Assembly (NCBI RefSeq): GCF_032477075.1
Contig: NZ_JAWDXO010000032.1
Coordinates: 4,365-68,364, forward strand
DNA length: 64,000 bases
Source: Fusobacterium sp.
GTDB taxonomy: Bacteria > Fusobacteriota > Fusobacteriia > Fusobacteriales > Fusobacteriaceae
Direction: 5' to 3'
Shown piece by piece: positions 52,481 to 62,745 of this stretch. Under the pieces are notes generated by a model that saw only the letters and a list, made by a program, of their open reading frames with translations, had not been told where the DNA came from and did no database searches. A program made the translations under genes and the position numbers. Each line of letters opens with the position of its first letter. The first letter of the stretch is position 1.

Positions 52481-52492
52481 ACTTTATTCCCC

Positions 52493-53821
52493 CTAGTCCC
52501 TGTCTAAACAAGGTCTTTTATTATCAAATTTCCAGTCTTTTATTAAATACTGCATAGCCACAGAATCATCTCTTGCCCCTAAATTTTTCTCTATATATAA
52601 TTTATGAGCTGCCATAATTTTATCCATGTCTACTTCAATTCCAAGACCTGGAACATCTTTAGGGACTGTTATCTCTCCACCTACTATTTTATGTGCATTT
52701 TTAGTTAAATCCTGTCCATCCTGCCATATCCAGTGAGTATCTATAGCTGTAATATTTCCTGGAGCTGCTGCTGCAACATGACTGAACATTGCCAAAGAAA
52801 TATCAAAGTGATTATTTGAGTGAGAACCCCAAGTCAAACCAAATTCATTACACATTTGTGCAACTCTTACTGATCCTTCCATTGTCCAGAAATGAGGATC
52901 TGCCAGAGGAATAGAAACACTATTTAAAGCTATTGAATGCTGCATTTGTCTCCAATCAGTAGCTATCATATTTGTCGCTGTAGGAAGACCTGTTGCTTTT
53001 CTAAACTCAGCCATAATCTCTCTTCCAGAGAATCCATTTTCTGCACCACATGGGTCTTCAGCATAGGCAAGAATTCCATGCATATCTTTACATAAAGATA
53101 CTGCTTCCTTTAAAGACCATGCTCCATTTGGATCAAGAGTTATTCTTGCTTCTGGGAATGCTTCATGAAGAGCTTTTATAGCTTTAATTTCCTCTGCTCC
53201 TTTCAGCACTCCTCCCTTTAATTTAAAGTCTTCAAATCCATATCTTTTATGAGCTGCTTTTGCTAATTCAACCACTGTTTCTGGTGTCATTGCTTCTTTT
53301 CTTCTAACTTTTCCCCAGTCATCTGAATTATCATCATTATCTAAATAAGAAAGATCAGTTTTATCTTTATCTCCTATATAAAACAGATATCCTAATACTT
53401 TTACTTTCTCTCTCTGCTGTCCTTCTCCTAATAATGCTGCTACTGGTACATTTAAAAATTTTCCTAAGATATCTAATAAAGGAGCTTCAACTGCTGTCAT
53501 TACATGAACTGTAGTTCTAAGATCAAATGTTTGATTTCCTCTTCCAGAAGCATCTCTGTCTTTAAATGTATTATAAATATTTTTAATAATATTTTTATAT
53601 TCCCCTATACTTTTTCCCACTACTAATTCTTTTGCATCTTCCAAAGTTTTCCTTATTTTTTCCCCACCTGGAACTTCTCCCACTCCAATAGCTCCATTGT
53701 CTGCTTTTAAAATAACTATATTTCTTGTGAAATAAGGCCCATGAGCTCCACTTAGATTAAGCAGCATACTGTCATACCCAGCTACTGGAATTACATTCAT
53801 CTCTATAATTTTAGGTATCAT
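52493..53821 (-). CDS. gudD: Glucarate dehydratase
   Basis: 442 aa from ATG 53821 (AAAGGGAG; a longer frame would overlap garR). Enolase superfamily: the KLKGGVLKGAEE Lys motif (KxK), metal ligands in LDPNGAW, AEDPCG and ATNMIATDW, and a catalytic His in LTWGSHSNNHFDIS. Dehydrates D-glucarate to 5-keto-4-deoxy-D-glucarate. Length fits E. coli GudD. Confidence 0.93.
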   Translation of the reverse strand: MIPKIIEMNVIPVAGYDSMLLNLSGAHGPYFTRNIVILKADNGAIGVGEVPGGEKIRKTLEDAKELVVGKSIGEYKNIIKNIYNTFKDRDASGRGNQTFDLRTTVHVMTAVEAPLLDILGKFLNVPVAALLGEGQQREKVKVLGYLFYIGDKDKTDLSYLDNDDNSDDWGKVRRKEAMTPETVVELAKAAHKRYGFEDFKLKGGVLKGAEEIKAIKALHEAFPEARITLDPNGAWSLKEAVSLCKDMHGILAYAEDPCGAENGFSGREIMAEFRKATGLPTATNMIATDWRQMQHSIALNSVSIPLADPHFWTMEGSVRVAQMCNEFGLTWGSHSNNHFDISLAMFSHVAAAAPGNITAIDTHWIWQDGQDLTKNAHKIVGGEITVPKDVPGLGIEVDMDKIMAAHKLYIEKNLGARDDSVAMQYLIKDWKFDNKRPCLDRD

Positions 53822-53840
53822 ATGTGTTTTCTCCCTTTTA

Positions 53841-54731
53841 TTATTTTTTTTCTCCAACTGTTACATTGTTTATTTTTTCATAATAATTTAAAATAGCTGC
53901 ATGATCTTTTTTCTCTCTTCCATCTATTTTTAAAGCTTGCATTATTTCCATTACTTGAGCAGTTAATGGTAGAGATGCATTTATTGAATGAGATGTATCA
54001 AGTGCATTTTGAAGATCTTTTATATGTAATTCAATTCTAAATCCTGGTTCAAAATTTCTTGATATCATCATAGGAGCTTTTGCATTCATTACAGTACTTC
54101 CTGCAAGTCCTCCTCTTATTGCTTCAAATACTAATTGAGGATCCACTCCTGCTTTTTCACAAAGAACAAAAGCTTCACTTAGTGCTGCAATATTAAGGGC
54201 AACTATCATTTGATTTGCTAATTTTGTAGTGTTTCCTGCTCCTACATTTCCCACCCTTACTACTGATCCAGCCATAGTTTTCATAAGATCATAGTATTTA
54301 TTAAATATCTCCTCTTTTCCTCCAACCATAACAGATATAGTTCCATCTATTGCTTTTGGTTCTCCTCCTGAAACTGGTGCATCTAAAAGCTCCACTCCTG
54401 TTTCAGCTAATTTTGCTGCTATACTTTGGCTCTCTACTGGATTGATAGAACTCATATCTATAACAGTAGTTCCTGCCTTCAATCCTTCTGCTGCTCCATT
54501 TTCATTAAAAAGAACTGCTTTTACATGTGGAGAATTTGGAAGCATTGTTATCAAAACATCACAGTTTGCTCCAACTTCTTTAGCTGATCCAGCTGCCTTT
54601 GCTCCTGCTGCTGCTACATCATCCAGAGCTGTTTTATTCATATCAAATGCTACTACATCATATCCTGCTTTTAAAACATTTTTACACATTGGTCTTCCCA
54701 TGATACCTAAACCGATAAATCCTACTTTCAT
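53841..54731 (-). CDS. garR: Tartronate semialdehyde reductase
   Basis: A 296-aa beta-hydroxyacid dehydrogenase: NAD-binding GFIGLGIMGRPM, substrate loop LLDAPVSGGEPKA, catalytic Lys in GAGNTTKLANQ and C-terminal DLQNALDTS. In this cluster it reduces tartronate semialdehyde to glycerate. First gene of the gudD-aldolase-garK operon. Confidence 0.92.
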   Translation of the reverse strand: MKVGFIGLGIMGRPMCKNVLKAGYDVVAFDMNKTALDDVAAAGAKAAGSAKEVGANCDVLITMLPNSPHVKAVLFNENGAAEGLKAGTTVIDMSSINPVESQSIAAKLAETGVELLDAPVSGGEPKAIDGTISVMVGGKEEIFNKYYDLMKTMAGSVVRVGNVGAGNTTKLANQMIVALNIAALSEAFVLCEKAGVDPQLVFEAIRGGLAGSTVMNAKAPMMISRNFEPGFRIELHIKDLQNALDTSHSINASLPLTAQVMEIMQALKIDGREKKDHAAILNYYEKINNVTVGEKK

Positions 54732-55140
54732 TTTTTACCTCCATTTATATTTTTAATGTTATTCTCAATTTATTCTCTATAATATATTTTAAAATTATTT
54801 TCTTTGGTAAACAATGTTATATATGCTAAATTTCCAACTTATTAATTGTTATACAAAACATCTGTTTTCTGATTATTTTATAAATACACTTACTATGAGA
54901 ATACTGTTAATACCGCTTCTAGTTTTTCTAGAATACAGTTAATCTTTTTATGTCCAATTTATTTTATTTTTATTAAATATAATAATATCACTTCTTTTTT
55001 TAATATTCTATGTTATATAAAACATTATTTTAATTATTTTTATTACATTTTTTGTTCTTTGTAATAAAAATAATTTTTAATTCTTTTCTTTTAATGGTAT
55101 AATTTAGATATAAATTACAAATTTTAAAAGGGGAAGCGAA
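54732..55140. other. Divergent garR / cdaR intergenic region
   Basis: About 400 bp, strongly AT-rich, no convincing ORF or RNA. Must contain promoters for both genes and probably the CdaR operator; the only structures I see are short A/T palindromes, and I assign none. Confidence 0.4.
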
Positions 55141-56232
55141 ATGAATATATCAGTGAGTTTGGCAACTAACATTCTAAATAAAATGAAAGAAATAATACAT
55201 CAAGATTTAAATTATATAGATAAACAAGGAATTATTATAGCCAGTACTGATCCAAACAGGACTGGTACTTTTCATGCTGCTGCTTTAAAATGCATAAAAG
55301 AAAAAGCTCCCATTATAATTAGTAGTGATGATGAATTTCAAGGAAGCAGAAAAGGGATAAATATGCCTATTTATTTTAATAATGCTATCATAGGGGTTAT
55401 TGGAATAACTGGAGATAAAAATGAAGTTGAAAAATATGGTGAGATTATAAGAATGATGACTGAAATTCTTATAAAGGAAGCTTGGATAAAAGATTCAGAT
55501 ATAAGAACAAAAGAAATTAACAGAACTTTTATTGAGCGTATTGTTTTAGGGTATGACTACGATTTTTTTCCAACAGCAGATTTTACATTCCCATATGTCA
55601 TAATAGTTGGAAAGCTTAATAAAAATAATAGTTTTTTAATAAATGATAAGATTTATGATATCCTAAAAAATTCTCTTTCGTACAATAAAAATAATATATA
55701 TACTATATCAAGAAATGAAATCATTATTTTGTATCATTTCCATAAAAATGAAGATATATCCAGAGCAATATTTCAACTGCAGGAAAAACTTTTAGAGAAA
55801 ACAAAATTAGACTTTAGATTTGGAATAGGAATAAAAGCTTTTGAATATAATTCTTTAAAAGCCTCATATAAAGCTGCAAAAGAAATTTTAAATTTTATGA
55901 TAAAATTTTCTTTAAAGAAACCTGTATCTGAATATGAAAAAATGGATTTAGAATTTATTTTTTTAAATCTAAAAAAATCTGATATAGATAATTTTATAAA
56001 TAAAATATTAAAAAATTTTACTCCAAAAGAAATAGAAGAATTCTCATTTCTAATGAACTCTTATGAAGAAAATAATGGAAGTATACTTCATACTTCTGAA
56101 AACCTCTTTATGCATAAAAATACTCTTCAATATAAATTAAATAAAATAAAACAGTTAAGTGGGTATGATCCAAGACAGCTCAAAGACTTTATTGTTTTAA
56201 GTCTGGCTTTTAAACTTCAGAGAACTATTTAA
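55141..56232 (+). CDS. cdaR: Sugar-diacid regulator CdaR
   Basis: A 363-aa protein: N-terminal diacid-recognition domain (LNYIDKQGIIIASTDPNRTG, FNNAIIGVIGITG), middle GGDEF-like/dimer region and C-terminal PucR-type HTH (LHTSENLFMHKNTLQYKLNKI). CdaR activates glucarate, galactarate and glycerate genes when diacids are present. Divergent from garR. Its stop overlaps the end of the LysR gene by 8 bp. Confidence 0.9.
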   Translation: MNISVSLATNILNKMKEIIHQDLNYIDKQGIIIASTDPNRTGTFHAAALKCIKEKAPIIISSDDEFQGSRKGINMPIYFNNAIIGVIGITGDKNEVEKYGEIIRMMTEILIKEAWIKDSDIRTKEINRTFIERIVLGYDYDFFPTADFTFPYVIIVGKLNKNNSFLINDKIYDILKNSLSYNKNNIYTISRNEIIILYHFHKNEDISRAIFQLQEKLLEKTKLDFRFGIGIKAFEYNSLKASYKAAKEILNFMIKFSLKKPVSEYEKMDLEFIFLNLKKSDIDNFINKILKNFTPKEIEEFSFLMNSYEENNGSILHTSENLFMHKNTLQYKLNKIKQLSGYDPRQLKDFIVLSLAFKLQRTI

Positions 56233-57133
56233 TATTATTTTTCCAATAGTCTTCTGCCAGTTTTATAAAACTTTTTGCTGCCTTGCTTAGATAGGCTCCT
56301 TTTCTATACACTGTGCATAACTCCCATGATGGAGATTCTGGAAGAGAAAAATAAACTATCTTCTCATTTTCTTTTGCATATATTTCAGAAATAAATGTAC
56401 ATGCTAAATGATTTGATACCATTTGATATAATGTTCTGCTGCTCTTTGTTTCAAATAATATATTAGGAACAAATCCAGCTTTTTTAAAAAGTGGATCTAT
56501 TATTTCTCTCATTGTTGTATTTCTAGAGAGTAAAACAAAAGTATCATTTTTAAATAATTTTAAATCTGTTCTTTGAATCTTTTCTCCTTTAACTGATTTA
56601 GCTAGAGGATGAATAGATGGAACAGCCATTAATATATTTTCTTCTAGGATAGGAACATAAGTATTGTTTCCTATCCTCTGTTCTTTTGATAAAGTTACAA
56701 ACCCTATATCTAATTGCCCATTTCCTATCATCTTTTCCTGTATTTTAACATTCATTTCTATAGGTTCTATTGAAACATTTGGAAATAACTTATAAAATTT
56801 AGGATATACAGATGCAAACATTGATATTCCTCTTTCAGGAGTAAGTCCTATTCTCAAATTACTCTTATCTTTTTCAAGTAAATCATTTATATGATCATAT
56901 GTTTCTTTTTTTATATTCAATATTTTTTCAGCATTTTTTATATATATTTCTCCTATTTCTGTAAGTTTCCAATTTGTTCTAGAACGATAAAATAGCTGAC
57001 TTCCAAGTTCTTTTTCTAGTTTTAAAAGTTGTTGATTCAATGCTGATTGAGTAATATACATCTTTTCTGCTGCTTTTGTTATATTTCTCTCTTCTGCTAT
57101 TTTTACTATATATTCCAATTGTTTTAATTCCAT
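56225..57133 (-). CDS. LysR-family transcriptional regulator
   Basis: A 302-aa LTTR: N-terminal HTH (LEYIVKIAEERNITKAAEKM, ITQSALNQQLLKLEKELG) and a periplasmic-binding-like effector domain. Transcribed divergently from garD with 124 bp between, so probably regulates it. Effector unknown. Confidence 0.9.
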   Translation of the reverse strand: MELKQLEYIVKIAEERNITKAAEKMYITQSALNQQLLKLEKELGSQLFYRSRTNWKLTEIGEIYIKNAEKILNIKKETYDHINDLLEKDKSNLRIGLTPERGISMFASVYPKFYKLFPNVSIEPIEMNVKIQEKMIGNGQLDIGFVTLSKEQRIGNNTYVPILEENILMAVPSIHPLAKSVKGEKIQRTDLKLFKNDTFVLLSRNTTMREIIDPLFKKAGFVPNILFETKSSRTLYQMVSNHLACTFISEIYAKENEKIVYFSLPESPSWELCTVYRKGAYLSKAAKSFIKLAEDYWKNNIK

Positions 57134-57257
57134 CTTTCCTCCTTACTCTTAAAAAAATTAAGAGAAATCTAATTATAATGAATTTGACTTATTTATAAAT
57201 ATTTTATACACTCAAATCAATAAGAATACAAGTAATAATTTAAAAGGAGCTGTTTTC

Positions 57258-58775
57258 ATGGGTAAAAATTTGTACATTAAAGTTAATGAAAAAGATAATG
57301 TAGCAATTGCAGTTGATAAAATTTCAGCTGGTACAGAAATCATGAATGGAATATTTACAACAGAAGAAATTCCACAAGGTCATAAAATAGCCTTATGTGA
57401 TATTGCAAAAGATTTTCCTATTATTCGTTATGGTGTAGAATTGGGATATGCCATCAATGACATAAAAAAAGGAGCATGGATTAATGAACATATGCTTAAG
57501 CTTCCTATACCTCCAGCTTTAAATGAAATGAAGTTTGGAACAAATATTATAACTTCTCTTCCAAAGGCACCTATAAAAACTTTTGAGGGATATCGTAATC
57601 CAAATGGAGGATATGCTGGTACTAGAAATATTTTAGGAATAAGTACTACTGTTCAGTGTGTCACTGGAGTATTAAATGTTGCTGTAAAAAAAATTAAAGA
57701 TGAGCTTTTACCTAAATATCCTAATGTGGATGATGTAATTCCTATTAATCATGCTTATGGTTGTGGTGTTGCCATTAATGCTCCTGAGGCTGTTATCCCT
57801 ATACGTGCACTACGTAACCTTGCTAAACATCCAAACTTTGGTGGTGAACTTATGGTTGTGGCTCTGGGATGTGAAAAATTAACAGTTGAAATGCTGATTG
57901 ATGAAGCTGATATTTCTCCTGAAAATGTAATTATTCTTCAAGAAATTAAAGGATTCAATTCTATGATAGATACTATTATGAATATGGCAGATAAAAAATT
58001 AGCTCGTTTAAATGCTAGAAAAAGAGAGACCCTCCCTCTATCTGATCTTCTTGTTGGAATGCAGTGTGGAGGAAGTGATGCTTTTTCTGGTGTAACTGCT
58101 AATCCCAGTGCTGGATACGCAGCTGATATGTTAGTTGAAGGGGGAGCTACAGTTATGTTCTCTGAAGTAACAGAAGTTCGTGATGGAGTACATATGATTG
58201 CAGAACGTTGTATCAATGAGGATGTTATGAAAAAATTGGTTTCTGAAATGAAATGGTATGATAATTATTTAGAAAATGGTCAGGTGGACAGAAGTGCTAA
58301 CCCTACTCCTGGAAATAAAAAAGGAGGTCTTTCAAATATAGTAGAAAAAGCTATGGGCTCCATTGCAAAATCTGGCAGTTCTCCTATAATTGAAGTTTTA
58401 TCCCCTGCTGAAACTCCTACTAAAAAAGGATTGATATATGCTGCTACTCCTGCAAGTGATATTGTCTGTGGACCTTGCCAATTAGCTTCTGGAATTGGAC
58501 TTCAGGTCTTTATGACTGGAAGAGGAACTCCTTATGGACTAGCACTTGCTCCAGTTATTAAAGTATGTTCAAGAAATGATATGAAAGATATGTGGAATGA
58601 TTTGATTGATATAAGTGCAGGACCTATTGCTTCTGGAGATGCTTCTATCAGCGATATAGGAACAGATATTTTTAATATGATAATAGATGTTGCAAGCGGA
58701 AAAAAACAACCTTGGGCTGAAAAATATAAACTTCACAATGATTTCTGTATTTTTAATCCAGCACCAATTACATAA
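57258..58775 (+). CDS. garD: Galactarate dehydratase
   Basis: A 505-aa UxaA/GarD-family protein: an N-terminal SAF domain (~1-80), then the dehydratase body with GYRNPNGGYAGTRN, INHAYGCGVAIN, LLVGMQCGGSDAFSG and C-terminal CGPCQLASG. Converts galactarate to 5-keto-4-deoxy-D-glucarate, joining the GudD route. AAAGGAG precedes the ATG. Confidence 0.93.
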   Translation: MGKNLYIKVNEKDNVAIAVDKISAGTEIMNGIFTTEEIPQGHKIALCDIAKDFPIIRYGVELGYAINDIKKGAWINEHMLKLPIPPALNEMKFGTNIITSLPKAPIKTFEGYRNPNGGYAGTRNILGISTTVQCVTGVLNVAVKKIKDELLPKYPNVDDVIPINHAYGCGVAINAPEAVIPIRALRNLAKHPNFGGELMVVALGCEKLTVEMLIDEADISPENVIILQEIKGFNSMIDTIMNMADKKLARLNARKRETLPLSDLLVGMQCGGSDAFSGVTANPSAGYAADMLVEGGATVMFSEVTEVRDGVHMIAERCINEDVMKKLVSEMKWYDNYLENGQVDRSANPTPGNKKGGLSNIVEKAMGSIAKSGSSPIIEVLSPAETPTKKGLIYAATPASDIVCGPCQLASGIGLQVFMTGRGTPYGLALAPVIKVCSRNDMKDMWNDLIDISAGPIASGDASISDIGTDIFNMIIDVASGKKQPWAEKYKLHNDFCIFNPAPIT

Positions 58776-58788
58776 TTTTATAAATTAA

Positions 58789-58889
58789 TAAAAAAAGAAG
58801 TTGATTCTTTAAATTGAAATACAGTTTTTGAAATTTTCTAATTTCCAAATTTTAAAAACTTATTTACTTTTAATCAACTTCTTTTTTAT
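58789..58889. terminator. Large bidirectional terminator between garD and ispA
   Basis: Outer arms aaaaaagaagttgatt / aatcaacttctttttt with an inner hairpin (agtttttgaaattt / aaattttaaaaact); A- and T-runs on either side suit both convergent genes. Confidence 0.75.
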
Positions 58890-58894
58890 TTTAA

Positions 58895-59782
58895 TTATTT
58901 ATTTCTATTTCCAATATAATCAGCCAATTCTAAAAGAATATTGCTTTTCTCTACACCAAATTTTTCTGCAACTATCATTTTAGCTTCATCTATTGTTTCT
59001 TTTAAAAGGATTTTACTTTCTGTCATTCCTATCAATGCTGGATATGTTGATTTGTCAAGTTCAATATCGCTGCCTACTGGTTTACCAAGAGTTGAAAAGT
59101 CTCCTTCTATATCAAGAATATCATCTTTTATTTGAAATGCAAGCCCTATAAGATCAGAAAATCTTATAAGAATCTCTCTTTCTTCTTTATCTGCATCTCC
59201 TATTATACATGCTAACTCTACAGGAAGTTTCATTAATTTTCCTGTCTTATTAGAATGTATATATTTTAAAATTTCTAAATCAATTTTTTTTCCTTCACTT
59301 GCTATATCCATCATCTGTCCGCCAATCATTCCGTTTATACCAGCATAACTTGATGTTAATCTAACAATTTCAACTATTTTTTCAGCTGAAAGATGTTTAT
59401 TTTTTTCTGTAAGTATGTAAAATGCATGTGTTAAAAGGGCATCTCCTATCAATATTCCTTCTGCTTCACCAAATTTTTTGTGAGTAGTAAGTTTCCCTCT
59501 TCTATAATCATCATTATCAAGAGCTGGGAGATCATCATGTACTAATGAATATGAATGTATCATTTCAATAGCAGCAGCTGAAGCTATTCCCATTTCTTTT
59601 TCACAATCGAGTATATCCAGTACCATGAAGAGTAAAATAGGTCTTAATCTTTTACCACCATTTAAAACTGCATATTTCATTCCTTCAGCTATAACATCTG
59701 GATAATTAAGTTCATTTAAATATATGTCCATATTTGACTCTATTAATTTTTTATTACTATCCAAATAATTTTTAAAAAACAT
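58895..59782 (-). CDS. ispA: Farnesyl/geranyl diphosphate synthase
   Basis: A 295-aa trans-isoprenyl diphosphate synthase. First Asp-rich motif HDDLPALDNDDYRRG (~83-97), second FQIKDDILD, and early NGGKRLRP. Builds farnesyl diphosphate for quinones and cell-wall lipids. The start is one base past the xseB stop. Confidence 0.93.
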   Translation of the reverse strand: MFFKNYLDSNKKLIESNMDIYLNELNYPDVIAEGMKYAVLNGGKRLRPILLFMVLDILDCEKEMGIASAAAIEMIHSYSLVHDDLPALDNDDYRRGKLTTHKKFGEAEGILIGDALLTHAFYILTEKNKHLSAEKIVEIVRLTSSYAGINGMIGGQMMDIASEGKKIDLEILKYIHSNKTGKLMKLPVELACIIGDADKEEREILIRFSDLIGLAFQIKDDILDIEGDFSTLGKPVGSDIELDKSTYPALIGMTESKILLKETIDEAKMIVAEKFGVEKSNILLELADYIGNRNK

Positions 59783-59783
59783 C

Positions 59784-60002
59784 TTAAACCTCCTCAGTTA
59801 GAATATTGTCACTTTCTTCTGTAACTTTTAAAATTTTTCCTTCTGCTTTATTTAATAAATCTGAAGATTTTTTTAAAAGCTTCATAGCATTTTCATATTC
59901 TTTTATAGATTCAGTCAGTGTAAGTTCCCCATTTTCCAGTTTTTCTATTATTTCATCTACTTCCAAAAGATTATCTTCAAAACTTCCGCTTCTCTTTACC
60001 AT
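59784..60002 (-). CDS. xseB: Exodeoxyribonuclease VII small subunit
   Basis: A 72-aa coiled protein with the XseB pattern SFEDNLLEVDEIIEKLENGE and LTESIKEYENAMKLL. Partner of XseA, which is not in this window. Lies between rsmD and ispA, as is common. Confidence 0.92.
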   Translation of the reverse strand: MVKRSGSFEDNLLEVDEIIEKLENGELTLTESIKEYENAMKLLKKSSDLLNKAEGKILKVTEESDNILTEEV

Positions 60003-60032
60003 CTTATCACCCCAGAAATTTTATAATTAAAA

Positions 60033-60581
60033 CTATCTTGTATAAAAAGTTATACACTTTTTACCATACTTTCTCTCATCAGCTTTTTTAAACTCTCCTA
60101 TTTCATCTTCAAGTTCTTCAAAAACATGATGTTCACTGATAATAAGTCCGCCATCTGCAAGTATTTTATTTTTTTCTATTGCTTTTATTACTTTTGTACA
60201 TACTTCTTCTTTATAAGGAGGGTCCATAAATATTATATCAAATTTTTCATCTTTTCTCCCTAATATTTCAATTGCTCTTAAAGCATCATTTTTATATGCT
60301 CTGCATCTATCTTCATATCCTAAAGTATTTACATTTTCTATTATATATTTTAGAGCTTCACTGTCTTTTTCTATCATCACTGCTCTTTTTGCTCCTCTGC
60401 TCAGAGCTTCAAGAGATATACTTCCGCTTCCACTGAAAAGATCTAAAAATACACTGTCAGGTACATATGGTGCTATGATAGAAAAGAGAGATTCTTTCAT
60501 GCTTCCTAAAGTAGGTCTTGTATCTGTTCCTTTCCTGCTTTTTATTCTCTTGTTTTTTGCATCACCTGCAATTATTTTCAT
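60033..60581 (-). CDS. rsmD: 16S rRNA (guanine966-N2)-methyltransferase RsmD
   Basis: A 182-aa SAM methyltransferase: RPTLGSMKESLFSI, SAM loop FLDLFSGSGSISLEALSRGA and catalytic FMDPPYKEE. Methylates G966 of 16S rRNA. In the queA-rsmD-xseB-ispA operon. Confidence 0.92.
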   Translation of the reverse strand: MKIIAGDAKNKRIKSRKGTDTRPTLGSMKESLFSIIAPYVPDSVFLDLFSGSGSISLEALSRGAKRAVMIEKDSEALKYIIENVNTLGYEDRCRAYKNDALRAIEILGRKDEKFDIIFMDPPYKEEVCTKVIKAIEKNKILADGGLIISEHHVFEELEDEIGEFKKADERKYGKKCITFYTR

Positions 60582-60593
60582 CTATATCAACTC

Positions 60594-61625
60594 CTAATAG
60601 ATAAACATAGCATCCCCAAAGCTAAAGAAATGATACTCCTCTTTTACAGCTATGTCATATACTTTCAACATAAATTCTCTTGATGAAAGTGCAGAAACAA
60701 GCATGAGAAGTGTTGATTTAGGAAGATGGAAATTAGTAATAAGAGCATCTATTACTTTAAATTTATATCCAGGATAAATAAATATTTCTGTACTTTCCTT
60801 TTGAGCTCTCACTATTCCATTTTCATCTACAGCAGATTCTAAAGCTCTTGTACTTGTAGTTCCTACTGAAATTATTCTTTTTCCATTCCTTTTTCCCTCA
60901 TTAATTATATCAGCTGCTTCTTGATGTATTTCAAATATTTCTTCATGCATTTTATGCTCCAATACATTTTCAGTCTGTACAGGTCTGAATGTTCCTAAAC
61001 CTACTTCCAAAAATATATCTACTATCTTTATCCCTTTTTTTTCTATTTTTTCTAAAAGTTCTTTTGTAAAATGAAGTCCAGCTGTAGGTGCTGCAACAGA
61101 TTCTCCCTTGATAGCATAAACAGTTTGATATCTATCTTTTTCTTTCAATTCTTCTACTATATATGGAGGAAGGGGCATTTTCCCTAATCTATCTAAAACT
61201 TCTTCAAAAACTCCTTCATATATAAATTTTATAATCCTATTTCCATCACCCTTTATCTCTAACAGTTCACCTATAAGTTCATTTCCATGACCAATATAAA
61301 GTTTCTGCCCTACTTTTAACTTTTTAGCTGGCTTCAAAAGACATTCCCAAGTATCAAGGTCTATTCTTTTAATAAGAAGTATCTCCAGCACTCCTCTCGT
61401 TTCTTTGTGTCCAAAAAGTCTCGCTGGAATAACTTTTGTAGAATTTCTTACTAATATATCCCCTTCATTTAGATAATCTATTATATCATAAAATCTTTTA
61501 TGTTCTATACTCTCATTTTTTCTATTTACCAGCATAAGTCTTGCATGATCTCTAGGTTCTCTAGGCTGCTGACCAATCAATTCTTCTGGCAGATTATAAT
61601 CATAATCACTTAACAATGTAGACAT
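60594..61625 (-). CDS. queA: tRNA preQ1(34) S-adenosylmethionine ribosyltransferase-isomerase
   Basis: A 343-aa QueA: DYDYNLPEELIGQQP start, the APTAGLHFTKELLEKI core and FHLPKSTLLMLVSAL near the end. Adds epoxycyclopentane to preQ1 at tRNA position 34. Overlaps prmC by one base. Confidence 0.95.
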   Translation of the reverse strand: MSTLLSDYDYNLPEELIGQQPREPRDHARLMLVNRKNESIEHKRFYDIIDYLNEGDILVRNSTKVIPARLFGHKETRGVLEILLIKRIDLDTWECLLKPAKKLKVGQKLYIGHGNELIGELLEIKGDGNRIIKFIYEGVFEEVLDRLGKMPLPPYIVEELKEKDRYQTVYAIKGESVAAPTAGLHFTKELLEKIEKKGIKIVDIFLEVGLGTFRPVQTENVLEHKMHEEIFEIHQEAADIINEGKRNGKRIISVGTTSTRALESAVDENGIVRAQKESTEIFIYPGYKFKVIDALITNFHLPKSTLLMLVSALSSREFMLKVYDIAVKEEYHFFSFGDAMFIY

Positions 61626-62743
61626 TATTTGTCACCACTCTTCTTTCCTATAACTACTCTGTCTATACCACCATAATCTTTTACTACAGCAAAAATATCA
61701 AAACCATTTTCTGCCATTAATTCTTTAACTGCCTCAGCTTGATTATATCCAACTTCAAATGCTAAAAATCCTCCTCTATTTAAATAGTCAGAAGCCTCTT
61801 TAGATATTTTCGAATAAAAATAATAACCATTTCCATTATCTGTAAGAGCTGATGAAGGTTCATAATTCAGCACTTCTGGCATCAATTCATTATATTCTTC
61901 CAAGGATATATAAGGAGGATTTGAAATTATAAAATCAAATTTCATATCCTTAAATGATGAAAATACATCTGATTTCATAAATTTCACATTCTCTGCTTTA
62001 TTTAATTCTCTGTTTAGTTCAGCTACTTTTAAAGCTCCTTCACTTATATCAGCTCCAATTATGGTGCTGTTAGGACATTCTTTTCCCAAAGTCACTGCTA
62101 TCGCTCCACTTCCAGTTCCTATATCCAAAACTTTAGGTTCATCAAGTTCATTCAAAATAAGCTTGCACTGTTCTACTAATATTTCTGTATCATTCCTTGG
62201 TATAAGTACTCTTTCGTCTACTTTAAAAGGATATCCATAAAATTCCCATTCTCCAAGCAAATATTGAAGAGGTTTTCTATTTTTACCTCTAGATTTTAGA
62301 TATTCTCTTATTTTTTCTTTATCTTCTTCCTCTATCTTTTTATTAAAATTTAGAGTTAATGTCAGCCTATTTACCCCTAGTATATGAGCAAATATATATT
62401 CAGCATCTAGTTTTGGGCTGGTTACTCCATATTTTTTCAAATACTCTGCTGATTTATTAAGAAGTTCTAAATTCTCATTTCTATAACTTACAATTTCAAC
62501 TTTGATATCTTCACTTTTTAAAAGCTCATCAAACCCAATTCTTTTTCTAGCCATTTCTTTAAGATATGTTTTTACTTTCTCTTTCTGCTCAGAAGAAAGT
62601 TTCATATCAAAATAAGCATACAATGATATTCTATCCAGCTTTAAAACATTAGATATAACTTTTTCACTTTCAAGACGTGGTTTTGAAAAAGAGTATTTTT
62701 GTAAATACTCTTTTGAAAAATTCAATATCTCAAGTAATTTCAT
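61625..62743 (-). CDS. prmC: Peptide chain release factor methyltransferase with duplicated N-terminal domain
   Basis: 372 aa, about 90 longer than E. coli PrmC. Catalytic domain: LDIGTGSGAIAVTLG and the NPPY motif in FIISNPPYIS. Two tandem copies of the helical N-terminal domain are seen: residues ~4-70 (KEYLQKYSFSKPRLESEKV...) and ~88-165 (AEYLKKYGVTSPKLDAEYI...), both with KPRLE/PKLDAE and L-x-L-x-R/L patterns. PrmC methylates the GGQ Gln of release factors; its target prfA is directly upstream. Confidence 0.92.
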   Translation of the reverse strand: MKLLEILNFSKEYLQKYSFSKPRLESEKVISNVLKLDRISLYAYFDMKLSSEQKEKVKTYLKEMARKRIGFDELLKSEDIKVEIVSYRNENLELLNKSAEYLKKYGVTSPKLDAEYIFAHILGVNRLTLTLNFNKKIEEEDKEKIREYLKSRGKNRKPLQYLLGEWEFYGYPFKVDERVLIPRNDTEILVEQCKLILNELDEPKVLDIGTGSGAIAVTLGKECPNSTIIGADISEGALKVAELNRELNKAENVKFMKSDVFSSFKDMKFDFIISNPPYISLEEYNELMPEVLNYEPSSALTDNGNGYYFYSKISKEASDYLNRGGFLAFEVGYNQAEAVKELMAENGFDIFAVVKDYGGIDRVVIGKKSGDK

Positions 62744-62745
62744 AA

